NCBI GenBank assembly: GCA_965247065.1
Contig: CBDFGN010000006.1
Coordinates: forward strand, 4,650,001-4,714,000
DNA: 64,000 nucleotides
Direction of reading: 5' to 3'
From: CBDFGN01 sp965247065
GTDB lineage: Bacteria; Bacteroidota; Bacteroidia; Cytophagales; Cyclobacteriaceae
Below the pieces are notes generated by a model that was not told the origin of the DNA, did not search any database, and worked only from the letters and a program-made list of their open reading frames with translations. Position numbers and translations under genes: made by a program. Positions 29,901-38,675 of this stretch are shown here, one piece after another. Position 1 is the stretch's first letter. Each line of letters opens with the position of its first letter.

Positions 29901-30202
29901 CTCTGCCAGGCTACACTTTTTCCCACATTACCAGGCACAAATGCATGACCACCTTCTTTCTTTAGTTTGGAGAAGGCCTGTATCTCCAGATCCAGCCTGA
30001 AGTCAGCCTTTCGTGCATTATCATCGGGTCCATGACATTTGTAACATCGGTCCGAAAGGATGGGCTTGACGTGAAAGTTGAAGTCGACTATGGGTGGAAG
30101 ATTGTCGTAAACCAGGGAGATTTCCTCCGGGACCCGCTGACCGCATCCGGCTAGCAACAGCAGAGACAAGAAAGCACTATGTGGAAAGGGGTATTTTCCC
30201 AT
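26921..30202 (-). CDS. PSCyt1-DUF1549-LamG-DUF1553 lipoprotein (copy 4)
   Basis: A 1093-residue protein. The signal MGKYPFPHSAFLSLLLLAGC ends in lipobox Cys20. PSCyt1 has CYKCH at 53-57 and a candidate ligand Met111 in KMPPPESN. DUF1549 spans about 160-370 with a second heme motif CATCH at 344-348. A short coiled coil (NQIDQTIEKLELTRSQVAKT) is followed by a LamG-like domain at about 440-670 and DUF1553 at about 790-1050. Its N-terminal 130 bp and its 5' flank are nearly the same as those of copy 3, and a 131-bp tract (29733-29863) is identical to copy 5. The product is probably outer-membrane anchored. No activity is established. Confidence 0.92.
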   Translation of the reverse strand: MGKYPFPHSAFLSLLLLAGCGQRVPEEISLVYDNLPPIVDFNFHVKPILSDRCYKCHGPDDNARKADFRLDLEIQAFSKLKKEGGHAFVPGNVGKSVAWQRITSDDSEFKMPPPESNLALSAKEKALITKWIEQGAEWKEHWAFIPPQEPEIPQDFPAGWIANNPIDYFVHAQLKEQGFSPSKEADKEQLIRRLAFDLTGLPPTIQEIDEFLLDDAPGAYRALVSRLLTKEAFAERMTMEWLDVARYGDTQGMHADRERYHWPWRDWVIKAFKENMPYDDFITWQLAGDLLPDATREQKLATAFHRNHPVTAEGGAINEEFRQKYVQDRTNTTATAFLGLTLECATCHDHKFDPISQKEYYQMTAFFNNLSEIGMVAEHGRSSGPVLLLPDPENERDLVKLTNQIDQTIEKLELTRSQVAKTKEFIAKIKNQAIDPPAADGVYPFESVRPEKIDVERSFNRVLHNNPIDKIVDENPKSVANGEPQVVPGRIGNGLRFPEEFDLVFLKDVGNFEINQPFSAGGWMKTEKEGELQTIMGTSGDLLSYWRGWDLLLDSMNRPSVQMTSYWPHNYMQVTADISISKNHWNHVFFTYDGTGRASGLQLYVNGKRTQITINHDNLYRTILHEWKAFYGFQERPVIVGRSGRYWTGENSVFTGSLDHLKIFHRYLTPLEVAAVIQQEIDLNPGKHGSDNYLGKGDENDYLDHYLNRSHPVFRRLTEELQDLVGKKLRVMESVEEIMVLEDMPEPRKTYILNRGQYNEPTEEVGPGTPPKVLIFGEETPKNRLGLAQWLVDPKNPLTARVTVNRYWQMIFGQGIVQTPHDLGTQGALPTHPELLDWLALRFIESGWDVRELLKTMVTSATYRQSSSASTEHMEKDAKNRFLARGPSHRLPAEMIRDNALAASGLLAQQVGGASVKPYQPEGLWAEKTGLAYKSSSGDSLYRRSMYTFIRRTTPHPAMIAFDATNRSVCIVKRESTNTPLQALVLLNDPQFVEAARVLAERIQKEGGVELADQASYAFRLVTGRRPTKSEFGLLMDQYNDEITRFTENPESADQLLEVGEYPLDQNLDKTQTAALAMVANTLLNHDGAYMKR

Positions 30203-30230
30203 TATTCGATTAATTAAGGAAATGAAACTG

Positions 30231-30238
30231 CAAAATTA
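30231..30238 (-). promoter_or_regulatory. Candidate -7 element TAATTTTG
   Basis: The same TAATTTTG octamer as at 25064, at 28 bp ahead of the start at 30202. Position and context (TTTATAATTTTGCAG) are conserved in the duplicated flank. Confidence 0.45.
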
Positions 30239-30387
30239 TAAACAATAAGTGTCTCCGTGGTCTTTAATGTCTAAGTTACACCTCTGCACCAAAGGGTCCA
30301 ATTTCCAAGAAGCAAATTAGCTAATTACCTCCAATAGTTACCAGTTTTTCCCACCAGTTGATTTCGCACGTATGGTTTCCGAAAACG

Positions 30388-30538
30388 CCACCCCCTAGCC
30401 CCCGCTAGCGGGGGAAATTACTTGGCGATGAAAATCTGTTCAGAGACATATTACATGATAATACCCAGCGGGATGAATCCACTTGGAGACATGATGCTTT
30501 TGCTGACCTGTCCCCCGCTGGCGGGGGTTAGGGGGTGG
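30388..30538. repeat. REPIN-like REP doublet, copy 2
   Basis: Arms at 30388-30415 and 30511-30538 are inverted copies of the CCACCCCCTA-type REP with internal CCCCCGC/GCGGGGG palindromes. In this copy the left palindrome reads CCCCCGCTAGCGGGGG and is perfect. The spacer matches copy 1 at 25221 closely, so at least this pair arose by segmental duplication. Confidence 0.75.
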
Positions 30539-30727
30539 TTGAATTGCTGATTAACAATTGTAGATGTTCTTTTGGGCAGTGTTTATGGTCTTAGCAAAGT
30601 TCACGTTTCTCAAACCTATCGTCTCACCCCTTGGTCTTAGGGCCTCAACAAGATCAGCGAATACCGCCGCCTTGGATCATGTCAGGGTCCCCCTGCGGGA
30701 GACTCTGCAGGGCGGTGGGGAGACTCT

Positions 30728-30904
30728 ATTCGCCTTTTTCTGAGGAAGTTCCAATGGACGACCGAAGAACCTGTATCTAACGTGCTTAGTGTCAGATTCT
30801 TCGCTGTCGCTCAGAAAAAGGCCCTAATACCCGTTTCACTAGCAAGTTCAATGGCTGAAGAAAAGGACAGAAGTCCAATTTCCCTCGGACTGCTCCGGAG
30901 TTCC
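30728..30904. repeat. Nested-hairpin intergenic repeat, copy C
   Basis: A third full copy. The outer pair CCTTTTTCTGAG/CTCAGAAAAAGG is perfect over 12 bp, the inner arms are slightly diverged, and the conserved distal half is present. Confidence 0.78.
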
Positions 30905-30938
30905 ATCTACCGTCACACCGTCTACCGTCCACTGTCCG
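30903..30938. repeat. Short CCGTCTA/CCGTCCA heptamer run
   Basis: A degenerate run of about four heptamer units directly after nested-hairpin copy C, the same order as at 16874. Confidence 0.6.
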
Positions 30939-31060
30939 CCCAACCTGCCCTTTAGATTTACAAGATATGATTATTTCAATATTATTGCTATTACCCCTAT
31001 GAGGGGGTCTGGGGGAGACTCATAACTTGTGGACAAGGTGGATAACTTTAAAAAGTCAAC

Positions 31061-31210
31061 ACCGACAGAGGCGAATTATCTGCCTGCCAGGGTAAGACCC
31101 ATCGTGCGATTCAATCCTCTGTCGGTTACTTAAACAAGCATCATTTAGAAATTAGGAATATCCAGCGAAGGATAAGATCCATTATCAAGGGTTTGATCGT
31201 GTTTAAGTGT
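31061..31210 (+). ncRNA. Candidate IS110 bridge RNA region
   Basis: The non-coding left end contains a perfect 11-bp stem, ACCGACAGAGG at 31061-31071 with CCTCTGTCGGT at 31116-31126, enclosing a 44-nt loop. A second, smaller hairpin (TATCC/GGATA) follows near 31158-31180. Within the loop GCCTGCCAGG (31082-31091) is the exact reverse complement of CCTGGCAGGC at the right end (32263-32272). A loop complementary to an element end is what a donor-binding loop of an IS110 bridge RNA should show. The RNA ends are guesses. Confidence 0.5.
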
Positions 31211-31241
31211 GTTGACCTGTTTTTTAATCAATAATAAAGTT

Positions 31242-32249
31242 ATGAAGTATAAAGTATTTATTGGCGTAGATGTGTCTAAAGAGGTTCTGGATTTTGTAGT
31301 GATTGCTGAAGGCAAAAAGTTGTTCCACTTGCTGGTAAGTAACGATAAAAAAGGGATCAATCTGTTTTACAAAAGATTACTAAAAGAAGTAGAGACCGAT
31401 CAGATCCACTGGTTATTATGTCTTGAGCATACGGGTATCTACTGTAACCCTTTATTGGAATTTGTGGTTGAAAAGAACATGGCAGTTTGGTTAGAAAACG
31501 CAGCAGTAATCAAAGCACACCATGCGTTGGAACGAGGTAAAAATGATGCTTTAGATGCCTTAAGAATTTCTGAGTATGCTTATGCTAAAAGGGATAAAGT
31601 AAGGCTGTGGGAAGCTCCCAGAGAGGTTGTCAATCAATTGAAATCTATGATCCGTCTCAGGAAAAGACTACTTACTTCCAAAAAGAGGCTACTTGATCCT
31701 CTACAGGAAGACAAGCAGTTTGGTAATAAACAATGGGCAAAGGAACATGATAAACTACTTCGACCTGTTATAGCCAAAATAGAAAAACAACTCAAAGAAG
31801 TGGAACAGAAAATCCAGCAGCTCATTGATGGGGACCATCATCTTAAACAACTTTATCAACTGATTACATCGGTAAGCGGAGTAGGGCAGATTGTAGCTAT
31901 CAATACCCTGGTAGTCACTAACGAGTTTAAACAGATCACTGACCCAAAAAAGATGGCCTGTCATTGCGGAGTAGCCCCTTTCCAATACGATTCAGGGAAA
32001 ACGATTCGCAGCAGGGCCAGAGTGTCACACAGGGCAGACAAGTCGATGAAAGTACTACTACACTTGGCGGCTATGTCAGCCATCTCTGGTAAAGGAGAAT
32101 TAAGAGATTATTACCTAAGAAAAGTAGAGGAAGGCAAGAATAAAATGGCTGTACTTAATGCTGTAAGAAACAAAATCATCCACCGAGTATTTGCTTGTGT
32201 AAGAGAAAATAGGAAATATGAAAAAATTTATAAGCATGCCCTTGTTTAA
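31242..32249 (+). CDS. IS110-family transposase (DEDD)
   Basis: A transposase of about 335 residues starting at MKYKVFIGVDVSKE; an upstream ATG at 31209 adds 11 hydrophobic residues and is less likely. The N-terminal DEDD_Tnp_IS110 RuvC-like domain shows the first Asp in IGVDVSKE, the Glu in LEHTG, and two further Asp in GKNDALDALR. The C-terminal Transposase_20 domain has SVSGVGQIVAINTL and GVAPFQYDSGKTI, with the Ser nucleophile expected in this part of the protein. It appears intact. Its upstream leader is the probable guide-RNA region. Confidence 0.93.
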   Translation: MKYKVFIGVDVSKEVLDFVVIAEGKKLFHLLVSNDKKGINLFYKRLLKEVETDQIHWLLCLEHTGIYCNPLLEFVVEKNMAVWLENAAVIKAHHALERGKNDALDALRISEYAYAKRDKVRLWEAPREVVNQLKSMIRLRKRLLTSKKRLLDPLQEDKQFGNKQWAKEHDKLLRPVIAKIEKQLKEVEQKIQQLIDGDHHLKQLYQLITSVSGVGQIVAINTLVVTNEFKQITDPKKMACHCGVAPFQYDSGKTIRSRARVSHRADKSMKVLLHLAAMSAISGKGELRDYYLRKVEEGKNKMAVLNAVRNKIIHRVFACVRENRKYEKIYKHALV

Positions 32250-32274
32250 TCCTTAGAAATCGCCTGGCAGGCGA

Positions 32275-35200
32275 CTACCGCTTCATGTACGCCCCGTCGT
32301 GGTTAAGCAGCGTATTGGCAACCATGGCTAAGGCTGCGGTTTGAGTTTTATCCAGGTTCTTATCCAAAGGGTATTCCCCGATATTGAGCAGTTGCTCTGC
32401 ACTTTCTGGTTCTTCCCTGAATCTGCTGATTTCGCTTTTGTACTGTTCCATGAGAAGCCTAACCTCGCTCTTAGTCGGTTTCCTACCAGTAACCAATCTG
32501 AAGGCGTACACGGCTTGCTGACTCAATTCCTCTCCTGATTCCTTCTGTATCCGCTCTGCCAGCACTCTGGCAGCTTCCACAAACTGAGGATCGTTAAGTA
32601 AAACCAATGCTTGAAGGGGGGTGTTTGTGTTTTCCCTCTTTACAATACATACCGACCGGTTGGTTGCATCGAACGCAATCATAGCGGGGGATGGCATGGT
32701 ACGGCGGATAAGGGTGTACATACTCCGGCGATAAAGACTTTCTCCTGAACTGTGTCTGTAAGCCGAATCAAATCCGTTTTTTTCGAGCCATAAACCTTCG
32801 GGTTGGTACGGCTTCACACTTGCACCCCCTACTTTTTGGGTTAGGAGGCCACTGGCTGCCAGAGCATTGTCCCGGATCATTTCAGCCGGCAAACGATAGC
32901 TGGGGCCCCGCGCTAAATATAGATTTTTGGCATCCTTTTCCATATGTAATGGTGTTGCTACCGACGATTGCTGATAGGTGGCAGAAATTACCAAAGTCTT
33001 CAACAATTCCTTGACGTCCCAACCCGATTCAATAAAACGCAAGGCCAGCCAGTCCAACAACTCCGGATGGGTCGGCAGCGCTCCTTGCGTACCAAAGTCA
33101 TGTGGCGTTTCTACAATACCCGTGCCGAAGATCATCTGCCAGTAGCGATTAACCGTTACCCTGGCGGTAAGAGGATTCTTTGGATCCACCAGCCATTGGG
33201 CCAATCCCAGCCTGTTCTTAGGTAAATCCTCCCCATACGTCAGTACTTTTGCGGGAGTACCCGGCCCCACTTCTTCCGTCGGTTCGTTGTACTGGCCCCG
33301 ATTGAGAACGTAGGTTTTTCTAGTTTGGGGCATGTCTTCCATCACCATGATCTCCCCTACATCTTCCATCACCTTCAGTTTGTCGGCAACCAACCGGCGC
33401 AATTCCTGGACAAGGCTTTGATACTCGGGATGTTTCCTATTCAAATAGTGGTCCAGGTAGTCGTCATCAGATAATTTGGGCCGTGGATTGCCTGGATCAA
33501 GACCTTCTTCACTCTGAACCACGGTTGCCACTTCCAGTGGGGTCAGAAATTTACTGAAGATCTTCAGATTATCCATGCTTCCGGTAAACACGCCGTTTTC
33601 TCCGGTCCAATAACGACCGCTTCTGCCGACGATAACAGGTCTTTCCTTCCATCCATAGAATGGCTTCCATTCATGCAAAATGGTGCGGTACAGGTTGTCC
33701 TGGTTGATGGATATTTTGGTCCTTTCGCCATTGACGTATAGCTGCAGACCTGATGCCATCCCGGATCCATCATAAGTGAAAAAGACATGGAACCACTCCT
33801 CTTTAGGGATCGCAACATCGGAAGTGACTTGCATATAGTTATGGGGCCAGTAGCTGGTCATCTGGACCGAGGGTCGGTTCAAACTGTCAATGAGCAGATC
33901 CCAGCCTCTCCAGTAACTTATCAGATCCCCCGATGTGCCCATGATGGTTTGCAACTCGCCATCTTTTTCGGTCTTTATCCAACCACCGGCCGAAAAGGGC
34001 TCATTGATCTCAAAATTGCCTACACCCTTGAAAAAGACCAGGTCAAATTCTTCTGGGAACCGCAGTCCATTGCCGAACTTTCCCGGTACGACCTGGGGCT
34101 CTCCGCATGAAAGCGATTTAGGATTTTCGTCTACAATCTTGGTCAGTGGGTTGTTAAGCAGGACTCTGTTGATATATTCATCCACTTCGATCTTTTTAGG
34201 CCTGAGAGATTCGAAGGGGTATACCGCCTGGGCCATGGGTGGGTCTGCGACCAGATTCCCAACTGATTCGACAAATTCTTTTGTTGCAGCCACCTGTGAC
34301 CGGGTTAGCTTCATTTTCTCAATTGTCTGATCAATCTGGCCGGATAACTGGACCAACTTCTTCTCGCTTTCCGGGTCGGGTAACAGCAGAACAGGGCCCG
34401 ATGAACGACCATGCTCCGCTACCATCCCAATTTCGCTCAGATTATTAAAGAAAGCGGTCATCTGGTAGTACTCTTTCTGTAAGATCGGGTCGAATTTATG
34501 ATCGTGGCAAGTGGCACATTCTAGAGTCAGCCCAAGAAAAGCCGTGGCTGTGGTATTGGTTCGATCTTGAACATACTTCTGTCTGAACTCCTCATTTATG
34601 GCTCCTCCTTCGGCGGTAACAGGATGGTTTCTCTGGAAGGCCGTAGCCAATTTCTGCTCTCGGGTGGCGTCAGGGAGTAAATCACCTGCCAATTGCCAGA
34701 TGATAAAATCATCGTAGGGCATGTTCTCTTTGAAGGCCTTTATCACCCAATCTCTCCAGGGCCAGTGATATCGCAGCGCATCCAGGTGCATTCCTTGTGA
34801 ATCGCCATAACGGGCTACATCCAGCCATTCCAGGGCCATGCGCTCGGCATGAGAGTCGGTGGCCAAAAGCCGGTCTACGAGTTCCTCATACCCCCGGGGA
34901 TCATCATCGGCTAGAAAACCATCTATTTCCTGGATCGTAGGCGGTAAGCCGGTTAAATCAAAGCTGAGTCTTCTGATCAGGTGCTCCTTATCGGTTTCCG
35001 GAGAAGGACTCAACCCCTGTTCCTTCAATTCTGCATAAATAAAGTTATCAACCGGATTATAGGCCTTCCAATTGTTTGGAAAGTCTTGAGGAATTTCAGG
35101 CTCTTGAGGAGGAATAAAAGCCCAATGCTCCTTCCATTCAGCACCCTGCTCTATCCATTTGGTTATTAGCGCTTTTTCCTTGGCCGATAAGGCAAGGTTG

Positions 35201-35556
35201 GATTCCGGTGGCGGCATATGGAAATCGGGATCATAGGAAGTGATCCTTTGCCAGGCCACACTTTTACCCACATTGCCAGCGACAAATGCATGACCACCGT
35301 CCTTCTTTAATGTTGAGAAGGCCTCTTCTTCAAGATCGAGTCGGAGCTCAGCTTTTCGGGCATTGTTGTCCGGACCATGACATTTATAACAGCGATCCGA
35401 GAGGATCGGCTTAATATGAAAATTAAAATCGACTTTGACAGGCAGATTTTGATAGGCCTGTTCAACATCCTCAGGTATGGAAGTTTGGCAGCATGCTAGT
35501 ATTAGGACAAGCAACGTCCATGAATAAGACCAAAACAATTTCAATTTCAATTTCAA
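32275..35556 (-). CDS. PSCyt1-DUF1549-LamG-DUF1553 lipoprotein (copy 5)
   Basis: A 1093-residue protein. The signal ends LVLILAC (lipobox Cys22 or Cys23). PSCyt1 has CYKCH at 56-60 and HMPPPESN. DUF1549 carries CATCHDHKFD, followed by a LamG-like domain (HNYMQVTSDVAIPKEEW, HVFFTYDGSGMASG, GRSGRYWTG) and DUF1553 ending AYMKR. Its N-terminal signal differs from copies 3 and 4, while the central part is very similar, including a 131-bp stretch (35078-35208) identical to copy 4. The TAG stop at 32275-32277 is formed with the CT of the adjoining IS110 right end. It lies 40 bp downstream of a DUF1501 gene. Confidence 0.92.
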   Translation of the reverse strand: MKLKLKLFWSYSWTLLVLILACCQTSIPEDVEQAYQNLPVKVDFNFHIKPILSDRCYKCHGPDNNARKAELRLDLEEEAFSTLKKDGGHAFVAGNVGKSVAWQRITSYDPDFHMPPPESNLALSAKEKALITKWIEQGAEWKEHWAFIPPQEPEIPQDFPNNWKAYNPVDNFIYAELKEQGLSPSPETDKEHLIRRLSFDLTGLPPTIQEIDGFLADDDPRGYEELVDRLLATDSHAERMALEWLDVARYGDSQGMHLDALRYHWPWRDWVIKAFKENMPYDDFIIWQLAGDLLPDATREQKLATAFQRNHPVTAEGGAINEEFRQKYVQDRTNTTATAFLGLTLECATCHDHKFDPILQKEYYQMTAFFNNLSEIGMVAEHGRSSGPVLLLPDPESEKKLVQLSGQIDQTIEKMKLTRSQVAATKEFVESVGNLVADPPMAQAVYPFESLRPKKIEVDEYINRVLLNNPLTKIVDENPKSLSCGEPQVVPGKFGNGLRFPEEFDLVFFKGVGNFEINEPFSAGGWIKTEKDGELQTIMGTSGDLISYWRGWDLLIDSLNRPSVQMTSYWPHNYMQVTSDVAIPKEEWFHVFFTYDGSGMASGLQLYVNGERTKISINQDNLYRTILHEWKPFYGWKERPVIVGRSGRYWTGENGVFTGSMDNLKIFSKFLTPLEVATVVQSEEGLDPGNPRPKLSDDDYLDHYLNRKHPEYQSLVQELRRLVADKLKVMEDVGEIMVMEDMPQTRKTYVLNRGQYNEPTEEVGPGTPAKVLTYGEDLPKNRLGLAQWLVDPKNPLTARVTVNRYWQMIFGTGIVETPHDFGTQGALPTHPELLDWLALRFIESGWDVKELLKTLVISATYQQSSVATPLHMEKDAKNLYLARGPSYRLPAEMIRDNALAASGLLTQKVGGASVKPYQPEGLWLEKNGFDSAYRHSSGESLYRRSMYTLIRRTMPSPAMIAFDATNRSVCIVKRENTNTPLQALVLLNDPQFVEAARVLAERIQKESGEELSQQAVYAFRLVTGRKPTKSEVRLLMEQYKSEISRFREEPESAEQLLNIGEYPLDKNLDKTQTAALAMVANTLLNHDGAYMKR

Positions 35557-35596
35557 TTTAAATCAACTTCATGTCATTGGACGGTAGACGGCATCA

Positions 35597-37078
<1,482 letters not shown>

Positions 37079-37130
37079 TGTCTCAATTTTAAATTGCAAA
37101 TTACGAGTTTAGGCATAATACCCTATTATC

Positions 37131-38612
37131 CTAAGCCACGATATCTTTCACCACATGTCCATGCACGTCAGTAAGTCGGTACCGGCGACCCTGATGCTTG
37201 AAGATCAGCTGCTCGTGATCGATACCCATCAAATGTAGAAGAGTAGCCTGAAAATCATGTACATGGACTGGATTTTCCGCTATGTTGTAACCGAATTCAT
37301 CAGTTTGCCCGTAGCTGAGTCCTGGTTTGATACCGCCACCGGCCATCCAGGCGGTAAAGCAACGGGGATGATGGTCGCGACCATAGCGATCACCCATATC
37401 AAGGCCCTGAGAATAATTGGTCCGGCCAAATTCGCCTCCCCAGATCACCAAAGTATCATCAAGCAACCCACGCCGTTTTAGGTCGATCACCAGCGCTGCG
37501 GATGCCTGATCAGTATCTCGACACTGAGCACTCATATGTTCCGGAAGTTGACCATGGTGGTCCCAGCCCTGATGGTAGAGCTGGATGAACTTCACGTCTC
37601 TTTCGATAAGCCTTCGGGCCAGCAAGCAATTGGCTGCATAAGTCCCGGGGATCCTTGATTCAGGTCCGTATAACTCATGGATGGATTCCGGTTCTTCGGA
37701 AACATCCATTACCTCGGGTACTGATGTTTGCATCCGATAAGCCATCTCATATTGAGCGATGCGGGTTCTGACTTCAGGATCTTTGACTTCGGCATGATAC
37801 ATCTGGTTCAGTTCACCCAAGTGATCCAGCATTTTTCGCCGGTTGATACCGGTAATCCCCTGCGGATTGCTGAGGTACAGAACCGGATCCTTACCGGAAC
37901 GAAACTGCACCCCCTGGTGCAAGGAGGGCAAAAATCCGGTACCCCACAATCGTGCGGCCAGGGGCTGAGCGGCGGCCACCCTGCCCGTTCCTTTGGAAAG
38001 AAGGACACAAAAAGAAGGGAGATTATCGTTATCTGTGCCTAAGCCGTAGCTGAGCCATGAACCCATACTGGGTCGTCCACTTTGTTGCGAGCCCGTCTGA
38101 AAAAAAGTCATTGCAGGATCGTGATTGATGGCCTCAGTATGCAAGGTTTTGATGAAGCAGAGGTCATCAACGATCTTGGCAGTGTGAGGCAGAATATCGC
38201 TAACCCATGCACCGCTCTGGCCATGCTGGCGAAACTCCCACTTAGCTCCTTGTAAAGGAAAAGCCGCCTGATTGGCGGTCATGCCGGTAAGCCTTTGCCC
38301 CATGCGGATCGAGGCTGGAAGATCTTCGCCCATTCGTTCCTTGAGCAAGGGTTTATAATCAAACAGCTCCATCTGGGCCGGACCACCGCTCTGGAATAAA
38401 TAAACGATTCGCTTAGCCTTGGGCGTAAAATGCGGCATCAGTGTATTTCCTGAAGCAGACAAGGATGCTTGAGAGGAACTTACACAACCCGGCAAAAGAG
38501 AACCTAAGGCCGCCACCCCAATGCCAGTCCCCGTGCGTGACAGAAAATGCCGGCGGGTCATTTGCATCGGATTAAGGTCGTCGGAACAACTAGGACAGTT
38601 TGTATGGCTCAT
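37131..38612 (-). CDS. DUF1501 protein, Tat-type signal (copy 4)
   Basis: A 493-residue tandem duplicate of the DUF1501 gene at 35597, nearly collinear along its whole length (same TRRHFLSRTGTGIG signal, same LFDYKPLLKERMGEDLPAS region, same GLDMGDRYGRDHHPRCF motif). The gap between the two genes is 52 bp. The N terminus MSHTNCPSCSDDLNPMQM again has a CxxC ahead of the twin-arginine signal. It lies 63 bp downstream of the cytochrome-type gene at 38676, so the order here is PSCyt, DUF1501, DUF1501, PSCyt, probably one transcript starting at the promoter near 41975. Confidence 0.9.
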   Translation of the reverse strand: MSHTNCPSCSDDLNPMQMTRRHFLSRTGTGIGVAALGSLLPGCVSSSQASLSASGNTLMPHFTPKAKRIVYLFQSGGPAQMELFDYKPLLKERMGEDLPASIRMGQRLTGMTANQAAFPLQGAKWEFRQHGQSGAWVSDILPHTAKIVDDLCFIKTLHTEAINHDPAMTFFQTGSQQSGRPSMGSWLSYGLGTDNDNLPSFCVLLSKGTGRVAAAQPLAARLWGTGFLPSLHQGVQFRSGKDPVLYLSNPQGITGINRRKMLDHLGELNQMYHAEVKDPEVRTRIAQYEMAYRMQTSVPEVMDVSEEPESIHELYGPESRIPGTYAANCLLARRLIERDVKFIQLYHQGWDHHGQLPEHMSAQCRDTDQASAALVIDLKRRGLLDDTLVIWGGEFGRTNYSQGLDMGDRYGRDHHPRCFTAWMAGGGIKPGLSYGQTDEFGYNIAENPVHVHDFQATLLHLMGIDHEQLIFKHQGRRYRLTDVHGHVVKDIVA

Positions 38613-38675
38613 TGTTTTTTTGCTTTTGGCCTTTAGCTCTTGTTTCCTTCATATAACTTTAGCCAATAGCTAATT

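Larger units (their letters stand above)
30203..31020. other. Repeat-rich intergenic region upstream of copy 4
   Basis: These 818 bp contain no supported gene. In order they hold the duplicated promoter flank, a REPIN-like doublet (30388), short GC-rich palindromic stretches near 30685-30720, nested-hairpin copy C (30728), a short heptamer run (30903), and a CCCCT-ATG-AGGGG hairpin (about 30994-31006) immediately beside the IS110 left end. Confidence 0.75.
31021..32276 (+). mobile_element. IS110-family insertion sequence
   Basis: An element of about 1256 bp with a DEDD transposase. Boundaries are inferred from a CT dinucleotide at both ends (31019-31020 and 32275-32276). Joining the flanks across it gives GGGGAGACT followed by ACCGCTTCAT, matching the ...GTCTACCGCTTCAT context at the end of the paralogue at 26921. 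As expected for IS110 there are no terminal inverted repeats. The long non-coding left end (about 220 bp) and very short right end (about 27 bp) fit the IS110 subgroup rather than IS1111. The element lies exactly at the TAG stop codon of the gene at 32275 and preserves it. Confidence 0.78.
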
